From NCBI GenBank assembly GCA_900315505.1, contig OMZG01000003.1:62001-126000 (forward strand): DNA of 64,000 bases. The letters are read 5' to 3'. Under the pieces are notes generated by a model. It did no database searches. It worked only from the letters and a program-made list of their open reading frames with translations, and was not told the DNA's origin. The translations under genes and the position numbers were made by a program. The DNA comes from an uncultured Lachnospiraceae bacterium (GTDB lineage: Bacteria > Bacillota > Clostridia > Lachnospirales > Lachnospiraceae). Below are positions 26,497 to 35,004 of the stretch, piece by piece; the first letter of the stretch is position 1, and each line of letters begins with the position of its first letter.

Positions 26497-27361
26497 ATTT
26501 GAGAATATGAAAAAAAGATACGCCGGTTATTCAATGGATGATAAGGCGGTAAACGAAATGAAGAACAGAATGGTACAGGCAGAGTTTGAAAACAAGATGG
26601 CAAAAAGGAAGAGAAGTATAACAAGGTGGGCTGTAGCAGCTGCGGCAGCGCTTACGATATTTATCCTTCCGAATTCGAATGCAGGTGTAGCAAATGCTAT
26701 GGGAAATATCCCTGGAATCGGTGGATTCTTCCAGCTTATCACACTTCGTGAATACTATCAGAACGATGGAAGGAATGAGGCGAGCGTAGCTGTATCAGGG
26801 CTTAAGTCAGATGATAAGACCGCAAAGAAGACAGCCGATGATGTAAATAAGGAGATAAAGGAGCTCACTGATAAGTATGTACAGGAGTTCAAGGATACAA
26901 AGAGGATGAAGGGTCATGAGGCTCTCGATGTAGATACCAAGGTCATTGACAAGACAGATAAATACTTCACTCTGAAGCTGTCAAGGCTCACGACCGCAGG
27001 CGATAGCTATCAGGAGAATCACTACTATACGATATCGCTTGAGACCGGAAAGCAGATAAAGCTGGCAGACCTCTTCAAGGATGGTGCTGACTACAAGGAT
27101 GCACTTCTCAAGAACGTAGAGAGTCAGATGGAAGAGCAGGTAAAGAACTCTGACGAGGTCGCTTACTACTATACCGACAGCAAGAATGGTGAGGGATTAG
27201 ATGACTTCAAGGAAAGTGACCTGACTGACAAGGCCTCGTTCTACCTCAATAAGGATGGCAATATCGTGATCTGCTACAATCAGGGAGATGCGGCTCCGAT
27301 GTACATGGGTGCGCTTGAATTCGTAATCCCGAATAGTGCAGTAAAAGATATACTGAAGTAA
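26486..27361 (+). CDS. rsiV: RsiV-like anti-sigma factor
   Basis: 291 residues: a short cytoplasmic N-terminus, one membrane helix (about 45-65), and an extracytoplasmic part with DUF4163/DUF3298-like features (YYTISLETGKQIKLADLFK, and ALEFVIPNSAVKDIL at the end). RsiV binds lysozyme directly and is then cut, releasing SigV. The overlap with the sigma gene supports this. Target genes such as oatA or dltA are not in the window. Confidence 0.82.
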   Translation: MTDEFENMKKRYAGYSMDDKAVNEMKNRMVQAEFENKMAKRKRSITRWAVAAAAALTIFILPNSNAGVANAMGNIPGIGGFFQLITLREYYQNDGRNEASVAVSGLKSDDKTAKKTADDVNKEIKELTDKYVQEFKDTKRMKGHEALDVDTKVIDKTDKYFTLKLSRLTTAGDSYQENHYYTISLETGKQIKLADLFKDGADYKDALLKNVESQMEEQVKNSDEVAYYYTDSKNGEGLDDFKESDLTDKASFYLNKDGNIVICYNQGDAAPMYMGALEFVIPNSAVKDILK

Positions 27362-27431
27362 AGAAACTATCTGCCGGTTAATATACAGGCAGAGCAACCA
27401 TACAATTCAATATACACATAGTCCAACAGTG

Positions 27432-27477
27432 GGACGGATGCCATTTTCTAATATGTGAAAATGGAATCCGTCCTTTT
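27432..27477. terminator. Terminator-like long hairpin after rsiV
   Basis: GGACGGAT and ATCCGTCC, then CCATTTTC and GAAAATGG after a one-base internal loop, pair around an eight-base loop, followed by TTTT. Its GGGACGG core resembles the REP-like families here, and a degenerate half copy (GATGAAAAATGG, 27487-27498) follows. Confidence 0.65.
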
Positions 27478-27545
27478 GGGTATCCGATGAAAAATGGAGC
27501 CGTCATTTTGAGTAATCAGTGCGATAATGTCACAATGAGTTAGCG

Positions 27546-28505
27546 TCAGGTCTCATCGTATATAGAGTCACCAAATAACTCGTGTGCAAGCCTCAGACTG
27601 TCATGCATAGCAGAGAAGTCAATCTGACAGTGACCATTGGAGACTCCGATAGGTACAGTGTCATTGAAACCATATATACGTACGTCCTGTGATTCATCAA
27701 ACTGATATACGATTATCTTCTCTTTCTTCGGGTCTATAATCCAGTATTCTCTGACACCTGCATCCCGGTATTTGTTGAATTTGATATTCATATCCCTGGA
27801 ACGGGTGGAAGGGGAAAGAATCTCTATGATAAGGCGTGGTAGGCCATGATTGCCAGACCCCCACATATATTCGCTGTCAGACGGACCATCATAATCACCC
27901 TTGCAGATAACAAATATATCAGGCTCAACTATTGTAAGGTCATCATTGTCAATAGCCACATCTGATGGAGCTGGAATAGCCAGACAGGTCTGCCCGCTTT
28001 CCTTGATGCAGCTATTAAGCTGAAATATGATCTCACTGGTAAGTACCTGATGTATACGTGCAGGCGATGCCATATCATAAAACACACCATCTATCAGCTC
28101 AACTCGCTGGTCATCCGGGAGTGCGAGATAATCAGCCTTCGTATATTCGCCCTGACGGGGATAATCATGTGTATTGAAAGACAGTGCCTCGACGACAGCC
28201 TTGCCGAACTGCTGATACTTCGACAGGCGTGCCTTCATGACCTGATCACGTCCGACATTCTCACTGCCGCTTGAATACCGCTGCATGGCAGCTCTGTCTT
28301 CACTAACCCTGGTACCGGCAGGAGTACCATAGTTCGCAGCAGTAAGCGCCTTCTCAATTGCCTGAAGGGTATTATATCTTGGATACTTTGTGAAACCACC
28401 GAAGACTTTCTGGACAGTGCTTAAGGATACGCCTGACATATGGCTGACCTGCTCATAGGAAAGCCCCATTTCTTTCCTGATACGGTTCATCTCTTCAATC
28501 GTCAT
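27546..28505 (-). CDS. XRE-type HTH fused to a Uma2-family nuclease-like domain
   Basis: 319 residues. Residues 1-60 form a helix-turn-helix (GLSYEQVSHMSGVSLSTVQKVF). After a 55-residue linker comes a Uma2 (DUF820) domain with VELIDGVFYDM, IVEPDIFV, the PD-(D/E)XK-like core PRLIIEILSPSTRSRD and AGVREYWIIDP. Uma2 proteins have a restriction-nuclease fold but mostly unknown roles. The DNA-binding head suggests targeted binding or self-regulation; an inverted repeat lies in its promoter region. It is alone in its transcription unit. Confidence 0.88.
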   Translation of the reverse strand: MTIEEMNRIRKEMGLSYEQVSHMSGVSLSTVQKVFGGFTKYPRYNTLQAIEKALTAANYGTPAGTRVSEDRAAMQRYSSGSENVGRDQVMKARLSKYQQFGKAVVEALSFNTHDYPRQGEYTKADYLALPDDQRVELIDGVFYDMASPARIHQVLTSEIIFQLNSCIKESGQTCLAIPAPSDVAIDNDDLTIVEPDIFVICKGDYDGPSDSEYMWGSGNHGLPRLIIEILSPSTRSRDMNIKFNKYRDAGVREYWIIDPKKEKIIVYQFDESQDVRIYGFNDTVPIGVSNGHCQIDFSAMHDSLRLAHELFGDSIYDET

Positions 28506-28535
28506 ATGATACTCCTTTCAGATAAATATCATTTA

Positions 28536-28556
28536 TTGATAGAACTATCGTATCAA
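28536..28556 (-). promoter_or_regulatory. Candidate operator of the HTH-Uma2 gene
   Basis: TTGATA (28536-28541) and TATCAA (28551-28556) form an inverted repeat, and GATAGAACTATC (28538-28549) is a second, nested dyad. It lies about 30 bases upstream of the start codon, a likely place for self-repression by the HTH domain. Confidence 0.4.
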
Positions 28557-28578
28557 GAATATATCATTTTGTCAATAC

Positions 28579-28609
28579 AAAAAAGAGCCGTGGAATAAAT
28601 CCACGACTC
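28579..28609 (-). terminator. Terminator of the DUF2798 gene
   Basis: On the minus strand GAGTCGTGGA and TCCACGGCTC pair, with one wobble, around a five-base loop and are followed by six T residues. It lies 15 bases after the DUF2798 stop. Confidence 0.8.
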
Positions 28610-28623
28610 AGTGCTTTTTTTTA

Positions 28624-29136
28624 TCAGTTCTCTGCGGAGCAAGCCTCTGTGTTAACAGCAGCTGACTTCTGTCTTCTGAAGATAAGACGGAAGATCAGAC
28701 GGATAAATGGTCCACAGAAGAAGATCTGCCATGCGAGTGCCATAGGAAAATTCATTGCAGCTGTCTGAAGCCAGGTAGCGATGAATCCGGCATTTGAATA
28801 ATCCTTGAAGAGGATAGTAGCAACAAGACTCATAGCAGGGCACATCAGGCATACTGTAAGTGCGCATCTGATGATAAGTATGATCGAGAATGGCATCTCT
28901 TTTGTGACAACTCTCTTTGTGAGAAACATCGCAGGCTTCTCCATTACGAAGAGCTCAAGTACGATAGCTACCGGCCACATGATACGCATCTCTCCGAATG
29001 CCATAAGGAATACCTGATTGGTCATTCCACCCAGATTCAGTGAAATGTTGTAACAGATCATGGCATAGACCATCATGAAGGCCATCATGACTGTAAATAC
29101 GAAGTTTTCCAGTTTGTTCTGCGGCATATTCTGCAT
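28624..29136 (-). CDS. DUF2798 family membrane protein
   Basis: 170 residues with four membrane helices arranged as two similar halves (NKLENFVFTVMMAFMMVYAM and MPFSIILIIRCALTVCLM), as in the DUF2798 family. The function is unknown. I placed the start at 29136 (MQNMPQNK), nine bases after AAAGGAG; an upstream frame extension to 29208 lacks a ribosome-binding site. It is divergent from the lipid kinase gene, and their shared region holds several inverted repeats. Confidence 0.75.
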   Translation of the reverse strand: MQNMPQNKLENFVFTVMMAFMMVYAMICYNISLNLGGMTNQVFLMAFGEMRIMWPVAIVLELFVMEKPAMFLTKRVVTKEMPFSIILIIRCALTVCLMCPAMSLVATILFKDYSNAGFIATWLQTAAMNFPMALAWQIFFCGPFIRLIFRLIFRRQKSAAVNTEACSAEN

Positions 29137-29220
29137 AAAAAAATACTCCTTTCGTCGTGATACCTGTGTTGTTCGGGTCCACTCGTCAGGGAGCATTATC
29201 GTTTCCAATTATTTTTACCT

Positions 29221-29337
29221 GTATCAAATTGTCAGAATTACTTGCTCATTTAGTACAATTCTATTGTACTCCGATTGCATACAATTTCAAGTTTTTAATT
29301 TGATACAATTGAATTTACATCTGAAATAGTATAGAAT
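29221..29337. promoter_or_regulatory. Divergent control region with ATTTGATACA boxes, and leaderless promoter of the lipid kinase
   Basis: TGTATCAAAT (29220-29229) and ATTTGATACAATT (29298-29310) face each other, with a perfect dyad AGTACAAT/ATTGTACT between them (29252-29270). The ATTTGATACAATT box recurs at 30332-30344 over the gpx -10 box. For the lipid kinase, TTGAAT (29309-29314) and TAGAAT (29332-29337) are 17 bases apart and predict a start on the ATG at 29344, so that mRNA has no leader. Confidence 0.5.
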
Positions 29338-29343
29338 CAGCGT

Positions 29344-30276
29344 ATGTATTACATTATAACGAACCCAGCCTCGCAGTCCGGGAATGACCATGACAGAATT
29401 GTGAAAAAATTAGAATCAGCTCTGCGCGACAGGCAAATTGATTTTGAAACGAAATACACTCATGCAGCTGATGATGCAGGGAGAGTTGCAAAAGATATCT
29501 CCACCAGAGACGAAGAAAACACCATTATAGTCGTTGGTGGTGACGGTACGATCAATTCGGTGGTCAATGGAATTGCTGATTTCTCAAAAGTGAAGTTCGG
29601 ATTCATTCCTGCGGGATCTGCAAATGATTTTGCGAAGGGACTTGAAATACGGGACATAAACAGAGATCCGGGGCAGGACGAGAATATCAGACATATCACA
29701 GATGGAAAAGTGCGTCGGACAATTGATCTGGGGCAGATCGAGTATGATGGAAATACGAGACTGTTTGCGGTTAGTGCGGGTATCGGCTTTGATGCTGCAA
29801 TATGCAAAGAGTCAGATGATTCAGCGACTCGCAGCTTTTTCAATAAACTGCATCTTGGAAAACTGACCTATGGCGTAATAGGACTGAAACAGCTGCTCAT
29901 GGCTCCGGAGGTAAAGTGCGATATTACACTCAGTAATGGGACAGAGTTTCATATAGGAAAGCTTGTTTTTGCGACATTCATGAATACGCCGTATGAAGGT
30001 GGTGGTTATAAGTTCGCTCCTGACGCTGTTCCGACGGATGGGGATATCAATGTGTCAGCGATAGGTGATCTGTCAAGACTTACGGTTCTTATTAATTTTC
30101 CATCGGCGCACAAAGGTACATATTACAGGGTGCCGGGAGTATTCCATTCGAAGGCACCTGAGATAAAGGTGCACGCAGATGAACCATTGTGGGTCCATAC
30201 AGATGGTGAAGTGATCGGACAGCCAACAGACTTTGTGATACGTTGTCTGCCTGAAACGCTTAGGATGATAGTATGA
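29344..30276 (+). CDS. Diacylglycerol kinase-like lipid kinase
   Basis: 310 residues, YegS/DgkB-type. The catalytic domain has NPASQSGNDHD, the glycine-rich VVGGDGTINSVVNGI and FIPAGSANDFAKGL; the C-terminal beta domain has FAVSAGIGFDAAICKE. These enzymes phosphorylate diacylglycerol or related lipids at the inner membrane face. No Shine-Dalgarno sequence precedes the ATG. Confidence 0.87.
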   Translation: MYYIITNPASQSGNDHDRIVKKLESALRDRQIDFETKYTHAADDAGRVAKDISTRDEENTIIVVGGDGTINSVVNGIADFSKVKFGFIPAGSANDFAKGLEIRDINRDPGQDENIRHITDGKVRRTIDLGQIEYDGNTRLFAVSAGIGFDAAICKESDDSATRSFFNKLHLGKLTYGVIGLKQLLMAPEVKCDITLSNGTEFHIGKLVFATFMNTPYEGGGYKFAPDAVPTDGDINVSAIGDLSRLTVLINFPSAHKGTYYRVPGVFHSKAPEIKVHADEPLWVHTDGEVIGQPTDFVIRCLPETLRMIV

Positions 30277-30306
30277 GCAGTGTCGCGCGGCACTGTTCTT
30301 TTTTAA
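30277..30306 (+). terminator. Terminator of the lipid kinase gene
   Basis: GCAGTG and CACTGT (one G-T pair) extend into a G+C-rich stem and are followed by a run of T residues, directly after the stop codon. Confidence 0.65.
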
Positions 30307-30315
30307 AAAAAATAC

Positions 30316-30344
30316 TTGACAAATAAAATGGATTTGATACAATT
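30316..30344 (+). promoter_or_regulatory. gpx promoter overlapped by an ATTTGATACAATT box
   Basis: TTGACA (30316-30321) and TACAAT (30338-30343) with a 16-base spacer. The -10 box is part of ATTTGATACAATT (30332-30344), also found upstream of the lipid kinase. A shared MarR/OhrR-type repressor is possible, since such operators are A+T-rich dyads over promoters. Confidence 0.55.
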
Positions 30345-30385
30345 AGATTGCACAAAATCGATATGACTTCAAGGAGGTAAGATTC

Positions 30386-30928
30386 ATGGGTTTCTATGAT
30401 TATTCAGTTAAGAATGCAAAGGGTGAGGACGTACCTATGTCAGACTATGAAGGCAAGGTAGTCCTCGTGGTGAACACCGCAACAGGCTGTGGATTTACTC
30501 CACAATATAAGGATCTTGAGAGCATTTATGAGAAGTATCATGACAAGGGCCTTGAGATATTAGATATCCCATGCAATCAGTTTGCAGGCCAGACTCCGGG
30601 GACTGATGAAGAGATCCATGAGTTCTGTACTCTCAAATACAATACACAGTTCCCTCAGATGAAGAAGTCAGAGGTGAATGGACCTGGAGAGCTTCCTCTC
30701 TATACCTATCTCAAGTCCCAGCAGGGCTTCAAGGGATTTGGAAAAGGTGCGAAGGCTCTTGCGATGGGAGCTCTTCTCCACAAGATTGATAAGGATTACA
30801 AGAACAATCCGAATATCAAATGGAACTTCACGAAGTTCCTTGTAGACCGCAAGGGCAATGTGATCGCCCGTTTTGAACCTACAGAGGATATGAAGGACGT
30901 AGAAGCAGCAGTAGCTGCTCAGATCTGA
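30386..30928 (+). CDS. Glutathione peroxidase family thiol peroxidase
   Basis: 180 residues. The catalytic residues are visible: Cys in NTATGCGFTPQY, Gln in CNQFAGQ, and Trp-Asn in KWNFTKFLVDRKG. The active site uses Cys, not selenocysteine. In bacteria without glutathione these enzymes use thioredoxin to reduce peroxides. AAGGAGG precedes the ATG. The gene stands alone between two terminators. Confidence 0.93.
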   Translation: MGFYDYSVKNAKGEDVPMSDYEGKVVLVVNTATGCGFTPQYKDLESIYEKYHDKGLEILDIPCNQFAGQTPGTDEEIHEFCTLKYNTQFPQMKKSEVNGPGELPLYTYLKSQQGFKGFGKGAKALAMGALLHKIDKDYKNNPNIKWNFTKFLVDRKGNVIARFEPTEDMKDVEAAVAAQI

Positions 30929-30939
30929 TCATGATGCAT

Positions 30940-30969
30940 CACCTGTATATAATGCAGGTGGTGTTTTTT
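30940..30969 (+). terminator. Terminator of gpx
   Basis: CACCTG and CAGGTG pair around a nine-base loop; GTG and then six T residues follow. It lies 12 bases after the stop codon. Confidence 0.8.
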
Positions 30970-30971
30970 AT

Positions 30972-31000
30972 TTGCGGCTGATATCGAAATATAGTATAAT
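30972..31000 (+). promoter_or_regulatory. apbE promoter, almost leaderless
   Basis: TTGCGG (30972-30977) and TATAAT (30995-31000) are 17 bases apart. The expected start near 31007 leaves at most two bases before the ATG at 31009, and there is no ribosome-binding site. Confidence 0.55.
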
Positions 31001-31008
31001 CGTGAATT

Positions 31009-32034
31009 ATGAAAAAGTTACGCAAGGTTATAGCAATTGCACTTATTTTTACAATGATTCTGCCGCTTGGCGCGTGTGGCGACAGTTCTCCGGATGCGAT
31101 GACACCGCATAGCAAGACTGGACTGTATTTTGACACAGTCATTACAATCACTCTCTATGGAAATGCATCAAAAGCCAATAAGCGTCTCAAGGAGACTTTC
31201 AGGCAGGCAGAGTACTATGAGAATCTGTTGTCAAATACGGTAAAAGGCAGCGATGTTTCAAAAATCAATAATGCCAACGGTCAGTATGTGAAGGTGCATA
31301 AGGATACTCTTGAGGCACTTGAGGCGGCGGTAAAGTATTCTGAGCAGTCTGATGGAGTATTTGACCTGACAGTTGGTGATCTGAGTGATCTCTGGGATTT
31401 TAAGAACAATACAGGGACTGTGCCTGACAGGCAGGCGCTGAATCAGGCACTTGAGCATATTGACTACAGGAATGTGGAGATAAATGGTGACAGGGTGCGC
31501 CTGAAGGATCCTGACGCGAAGATAGATCTTGGTGGAATAGCAAAAGGATTCATCGCTGACAAGATGAAAGCAAAGCTTGAAAAAATGGGAGCAAAGAGCG
31601 GTATCATCAATCTCGGTGGCAATGTGCTTCTGATTGGGAAGCGACCTGATAAGACAGCATATACTGTCGGAGTCCAGAGACCGTTTTCAGATGACGGGAC
31701 GGCACTTTTTACAATAAAAGCTTGTGACACTTCGGTTGTGACAAGCGGTACCTATCAGAGATATTTTGAGAAAAATGGCCGCATCTACCATCATATACTG
31801 AATCTCCAGACCGGTTATCCCTACAACAACGGACTTGATTCTGTGACCATCATCACGAAGCAGTCGACAGAAGCAGACGCTCTTTCCACGACCGTCTTCT
31901 GCATGGGCCTTGACAAAGGCCTTGCATACGTGAATTCACTCAATGGCGTGGAAGCAGTCTTTGTAAAGACAGACGGCACGATAGTGAAGTCAGATAATGT
32001 TGATAAAGAATATCAGTTCAAAGAATTAAAATGA
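31009..32034 (+). CDS. apbE: ApbE, FAD:protein FMN transferase, lipoprotein
   Basis: 341 residues with a lipoprotein signal peptide and lipobox LGAC (Cys at about 23). The ApbE domain shows DTVITITLYG, DLTVGDLSDLWDF, DLGGIAKGFIADKM, GIINLGGNVLLIG and HHILNLQTGYP. ApbE attaches FMN to Thr in S/G-GAT motifs outside the membrane; RnfD and RnfG encoded at 16287-17884 carry such motifs and are the likely clients. Its 3' end overlaps that of the convergent MATE gene by 22 bases. Confidence 0.93.
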   Translation: MKKLRKVIAIALIFTMILPLGACGDSSPDAMTPHSKTGLYFDTVITITLYGNASKANKRLKETFRQAEYYENLLSNTVKGSDVSKINNANGQYVKVHKDTLEALEAAVKYSEQSDGVFDLTVGDLSDLWDFKNNTGTVPDRQALNQALEHIDYRNVEINGDRVRLKDPDAKIDLGGIAKGFIADKMKAKLEKMGAKSGIINLGGNVLLIGKRPDKTAYTVGVQRPFSDDGTALFTIKACDTSVVTSGTYQRYFEKNGRIYHHILNLQTGYPYNNGLDSVTIITKQSTEADALSTTVFCMGLDKGLAYVNSLNGVEAVFVKTDGTIVKSDNVDKEYQFKELK

Positions 32035-33359
32035 TATTTTTTGCGATATTTAAAAATGCAGAATATTGTGAGTATCAGGCAGAATCCTTCTGCGAATATG
32101 ACGGCTGACCAGACTCCGTTTACTCCTCCGAATATTACCGGAAGGGTGAGTACGCAGATCACTTCGAAGAACAGGGTTCGTGCGAACGATATAAGTGCCG
32201 AGATCGCTCCATTATTTAAAGCTGTAAACAGCGACGAGCCGAATACATTGTATCCCATGAATACATATGAGAATGAATATATCATGAATGCCGTAGTCGT
32301 GAGCTTCAGCAGATCCTTATCATATCCTACGAAAATAGCACATATCGGTTCTGCGAAGACTTCTGATAGAACCACAAGTACAATCATGAATGCAGTAATG
32401 ATATGCAGGGCTCTTCTGAAAAGTCCTTTTAGTTCTTTAGTATCACCAGCCCCGTAATGGTAGCTGATCACCGGTGCAATTCCCATTGAAAAACCAAAAT
32501 ACACGCCCATGAAAATAAATCCACCGTACATTATGACACCGTATGCTGCGACACCGTCAGAACCGGCATATTTCATCAGCTGGAAATTGTACAGGATACT
32601 GACGATCGACGTAGCTATATTGGTCATGAATTCGGAAGCTCCGTTTCCAGTGGTTCTTCCGAGCCATTTCCATGAGAAACGGGTTCGGCCCAGGTGAAGG
32701 AATGTCGGATTCTTTTTCCATGCAAAATAGATGAGTGGCAGGACTCCGCCAATAGTCTGGCTCATGACAGTGGCCCATGCTGCACCAGGGACTCCGAGAT
32801 GCAGAAGCCCGCAGAGCACCCAGTCCATTACCATATTCGTGCAGCCGGCGGCAACAGTCACCTTTAGGCCAAGAGTAGGCTTTTCGGCAGTCACCATGAG
32901 TACCTGATACATGTACTGTAGTATGAACTGTATATTGCCGTACATATTGATGCGGCAGTAGGAGATGCAGTAAGGGAGCATCTTATCAGTTGCTCCGAAG
33001 AGCCGGGATACAGGTTCAGCAAATACAATACCTATGATACTAAGAACTATTCCAAGTACTATAGCAGTATATGTAAGAAAAGAGAAAAGCTCATTAGCCT
33101 CTTTTTTCTGATCCATTCCCATCTTCATTGAGATGAGAGCGCTTCCGCCGGAACCAAATACAGTTCCGACTGCGCCGAGGATCATGACAAAAGGCATGAT
33201 GAGATTTACGGCTGCAAACTGCAGAGAGCCTGCATAGTTTGATATAAAGAATCCGTCCACCATTCCGTAGATCGAGGTGAATATCATCATCATGATCGAT
33301 GGAGTGGTGTAACGGATCATTTTTTTATAAGTAAAATGATCTTTTAGCTGTATTTTCAT
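32013..33359 (-). CDS. MATE family efflux transporter
   Basis: 448 residues, about 12 membrane helices. Family features include TTPSIMMMIFTSIYGMVDGFFISNYAG at the start and GFSMGIAPVISYHYGAGDTKELKGLFRRAL in the second half. MATE proteins export drugs or metabolites using sodium or proton gradients; the substrate here is unknown. The ATG at 33359 shares one base with the nhaC stop (TAATG), so the two are coupled. Confidence 0.88.
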   Translation of the reverse strand: MKIQLKDHFTYKKMIRYTTPSIMMMIFTSIYGMVDGFFISNYAGSLQFAAVNLIMPFVMILGAVGTVFGSGGSALISMKMGMDQKKEANELFSFLTYTAIVLGIVLSIIGIVFAEPVSRLFGATDKMLPYCISYCRINMYGNIQFILQYMYQVLMVTAEKPTLGLKVTVAAGCTNMVMDWVLCGLLHLGVPGAAWATVMSQTIGGVLPLIYFAWKKNPTFLHLGRTRFSWKWLGRTTGNGASEFMTNIATSIVSILYNFQLMKYAGSDGVAAYGVIMYGGFIFMGVYFGFSMGIAPVISYHYGAGDTKELKGLFRRALHIITAFMIVLVVLSEVFAEPICAIFVGYDKDLLKLTTTAFMIYSFSYVFMGYNVFGSSLFTALNNGAISALISFARTLFFEVICVLTLPVIFGGVNGVWSAVIFAEGFCLILTIFCIFKYRKKYHFNSLN

Positions 33360-34885
33360 TATTTGCTCGCAGCTGTTGCCGGGATTGTCTTCTTTCCAAT
33401 GGCAAGAAGAATTGCGGTAAGGATGGCGATGCAGATGATGAGTGTGAGCCACCAGTTCTCAGTGAAGCCTGCAATGATGTAGCCGATGATGCAGACACCT
33501 ACGACAACTGCCGCATACTGCATCTGGGTCTGCACATGATTCAGGTGATTACACTGAGCACCCGAGGACGACATGATAGTCGTATCGGAAATAGGTGATA
33601 TATGGTCTCCGCATACAGCGCCTGCAAGAACAGCAGCAACTGCGAGGATCATCATTGTCTCATCTGACTTGGAGAACATATTTACAACGATAGGAACAAG
33701 GATTGCAAAAGTTCCCCAGCTCGTTCCTGATGAGAATCCAATGAATACTGCAATCAGGAAAATGATCACCGGAACGAATCTGACTACTGAAGGACTCAGG
33801 TTCAGTGAGTTTCTTACGAAATCACCAAGTCCAAGTGCATCTGTAGTTCCCTTAAGTGTCCAGGCGAGAACGAGAATCAGTATGGCAGGCATCATGAGCT
33901 TTCCGCCTTCAGGAACCGAATTCATGAAGTCTTTGAATCCAATGACTCTTCTAGGCAGGTAGTAGATGAGCAGGAATGCGATAGTTACCAGACCTGCAAA
34001 TACTAGTGACTCAGAAGATGAGCAGTTGGCAAAGTCTTCTACCAGATTCTTTCCACCGTTCAGATGACCGGTCCATATCATGCAAAGGATTGCTGTAGTG
34101 ATCATTACGACCATAGGAGCGATCAGGTCTGAAACCTTGCCCTTCGTGTATTTCCCGCCCTCTGTGACATCTTTTTCTTCTTCCATATTCTGGAATGCTT
34201 CACCACCGGAGGTGAACAGATCACCCTTTGCGGCATTATCCTCATGGACTTTCATGAGACCGAAATCTATTCCCTTGATTGAGGTAAAGAAAACCATGTA
34301 CAGAGTCAGCAGTGCGTACAGATTGAACGGGATTGTAGATAAAAACATCTGGAATCCAGACATAGAGCTGCCCTTCGGTACGTATGAATTGACTGCGGCT
34401 GCCCATGATGAGATAGGAGCGATAATGCAGACAGGAGCAGCTGTCGCATCGATGATATAAGCGAGCTTGGCTCTTGATACCTTATACTTATCTGTGACAG
34501 GTCTCATGACTGAGCCGACAGTCAGACAGTTGAAATAGTCATCTACGAAGATCAGTACGCCGAGAAGTGAAGTAGCGACTAGTGCGGAACGTTTTGACTT
34601 CAGATGCTTTGTGGCCCATTCTCCATAGGCTCTCGTGCCTCCGGATTCCTGCATCAGGATGACGACCATTCCAAGCAGAATCATAAACATCAGAATTGAG
34701 AAATCGACACTGTTAATCATCGTATTGAAAAAAGTATCGAAAGCCTTCCACGGATGAAATTCTGCCGTAAGAAGAGCTCCTAGTGCACATCCAGCGAATA
34801 GCGAGATATACACTTCCTTCGTGATAAGTGCCAGTGCGATAGCAACTATAGGCGGCATCAGAGACCACCAGGTTCCAACAAACAT
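33359..34885 (-). CDS. nhaC: NhaC family sodium/proton antiporter
   Basis: 508 residues, about 11 membrane helices. Conserved segments are LIFVDDYFNCLTVGSVMRPVTDK, DATAAPVCIIAPISSWAA, FSSGTSWGTFAILVPIVV and GDHISPISDTTIMSSSGAQ, typical of NhaC-like antiporters. Some relatives carry amino acids or organic acids, so the substrate is not certain. AGAGGT precedes the ATG. It might use ion gradients made by Rnf. Confidence 0.87.
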   Translation of the reverse strand: MFVGTWWSLMPPIVAIALALITKEVYISLFAGCALGALLTAEFHPWKAFDTFFNTMINSVDFSILMFMILLGMVVILMQESGGTRAYGEWATKHLKSKRSALVATSLLGVLIFVDDYFNCLTVGSVMRPVTDKYKVSRAKLAYIIDATAAPVCIIAPISSWAAAVNSYVPKGSSMSGFQMFLSTIPFNLYALLTLYMVFFTSIKGIDFGLMKVHEDNAAKGDLFTSGGEAFQNMEEEKDVTEGGKYTKGKVSDLIAPMVVMITTAILCMIWTGHLNGGKNLVEDFANCSSSESLVFAGLVTIAFLLIYYLPRRVIGFKDFMNSVPEGGKLMMPAILILVLAWTLKGTTDALGLGDFVRNSLNLSPSVVRFVPVIIFLIAVFIGFSSGTSWGTFAILVPIVVNMFSKSDETMMILAVAAVLAGAVCGDHISPISDTTIMSSSGAQCNHLNHVQTQMQYAAVVVGVCIIGYIIAGFTENWWLTLIICIAILTAILLAIGKKTIPATAASK

Positions 34886-34961
34886 TACGAGTACCTCTCT
34901 TTGTGAATAATTTGTGAACTATAAAAGAATACCGCAAATAATAAGTAATTGCAATAGAAAA

Positions 34962-34990
34962 ATCAGACATGCGACGGTTCTCTGTCTGAT
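34962..34990. repeat. REP-like palindrome, family B, copy 1
   Basis: ATCAGACA and TGTCTGAT are perfect arms around a loop containing CGACGGTTC. It lies between nhaC and copA and resembles the copy at 40296-40318. Confidence 0.65.
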
Positions 34991-35004
34991 TCAGAATTAT
35001 CAAC

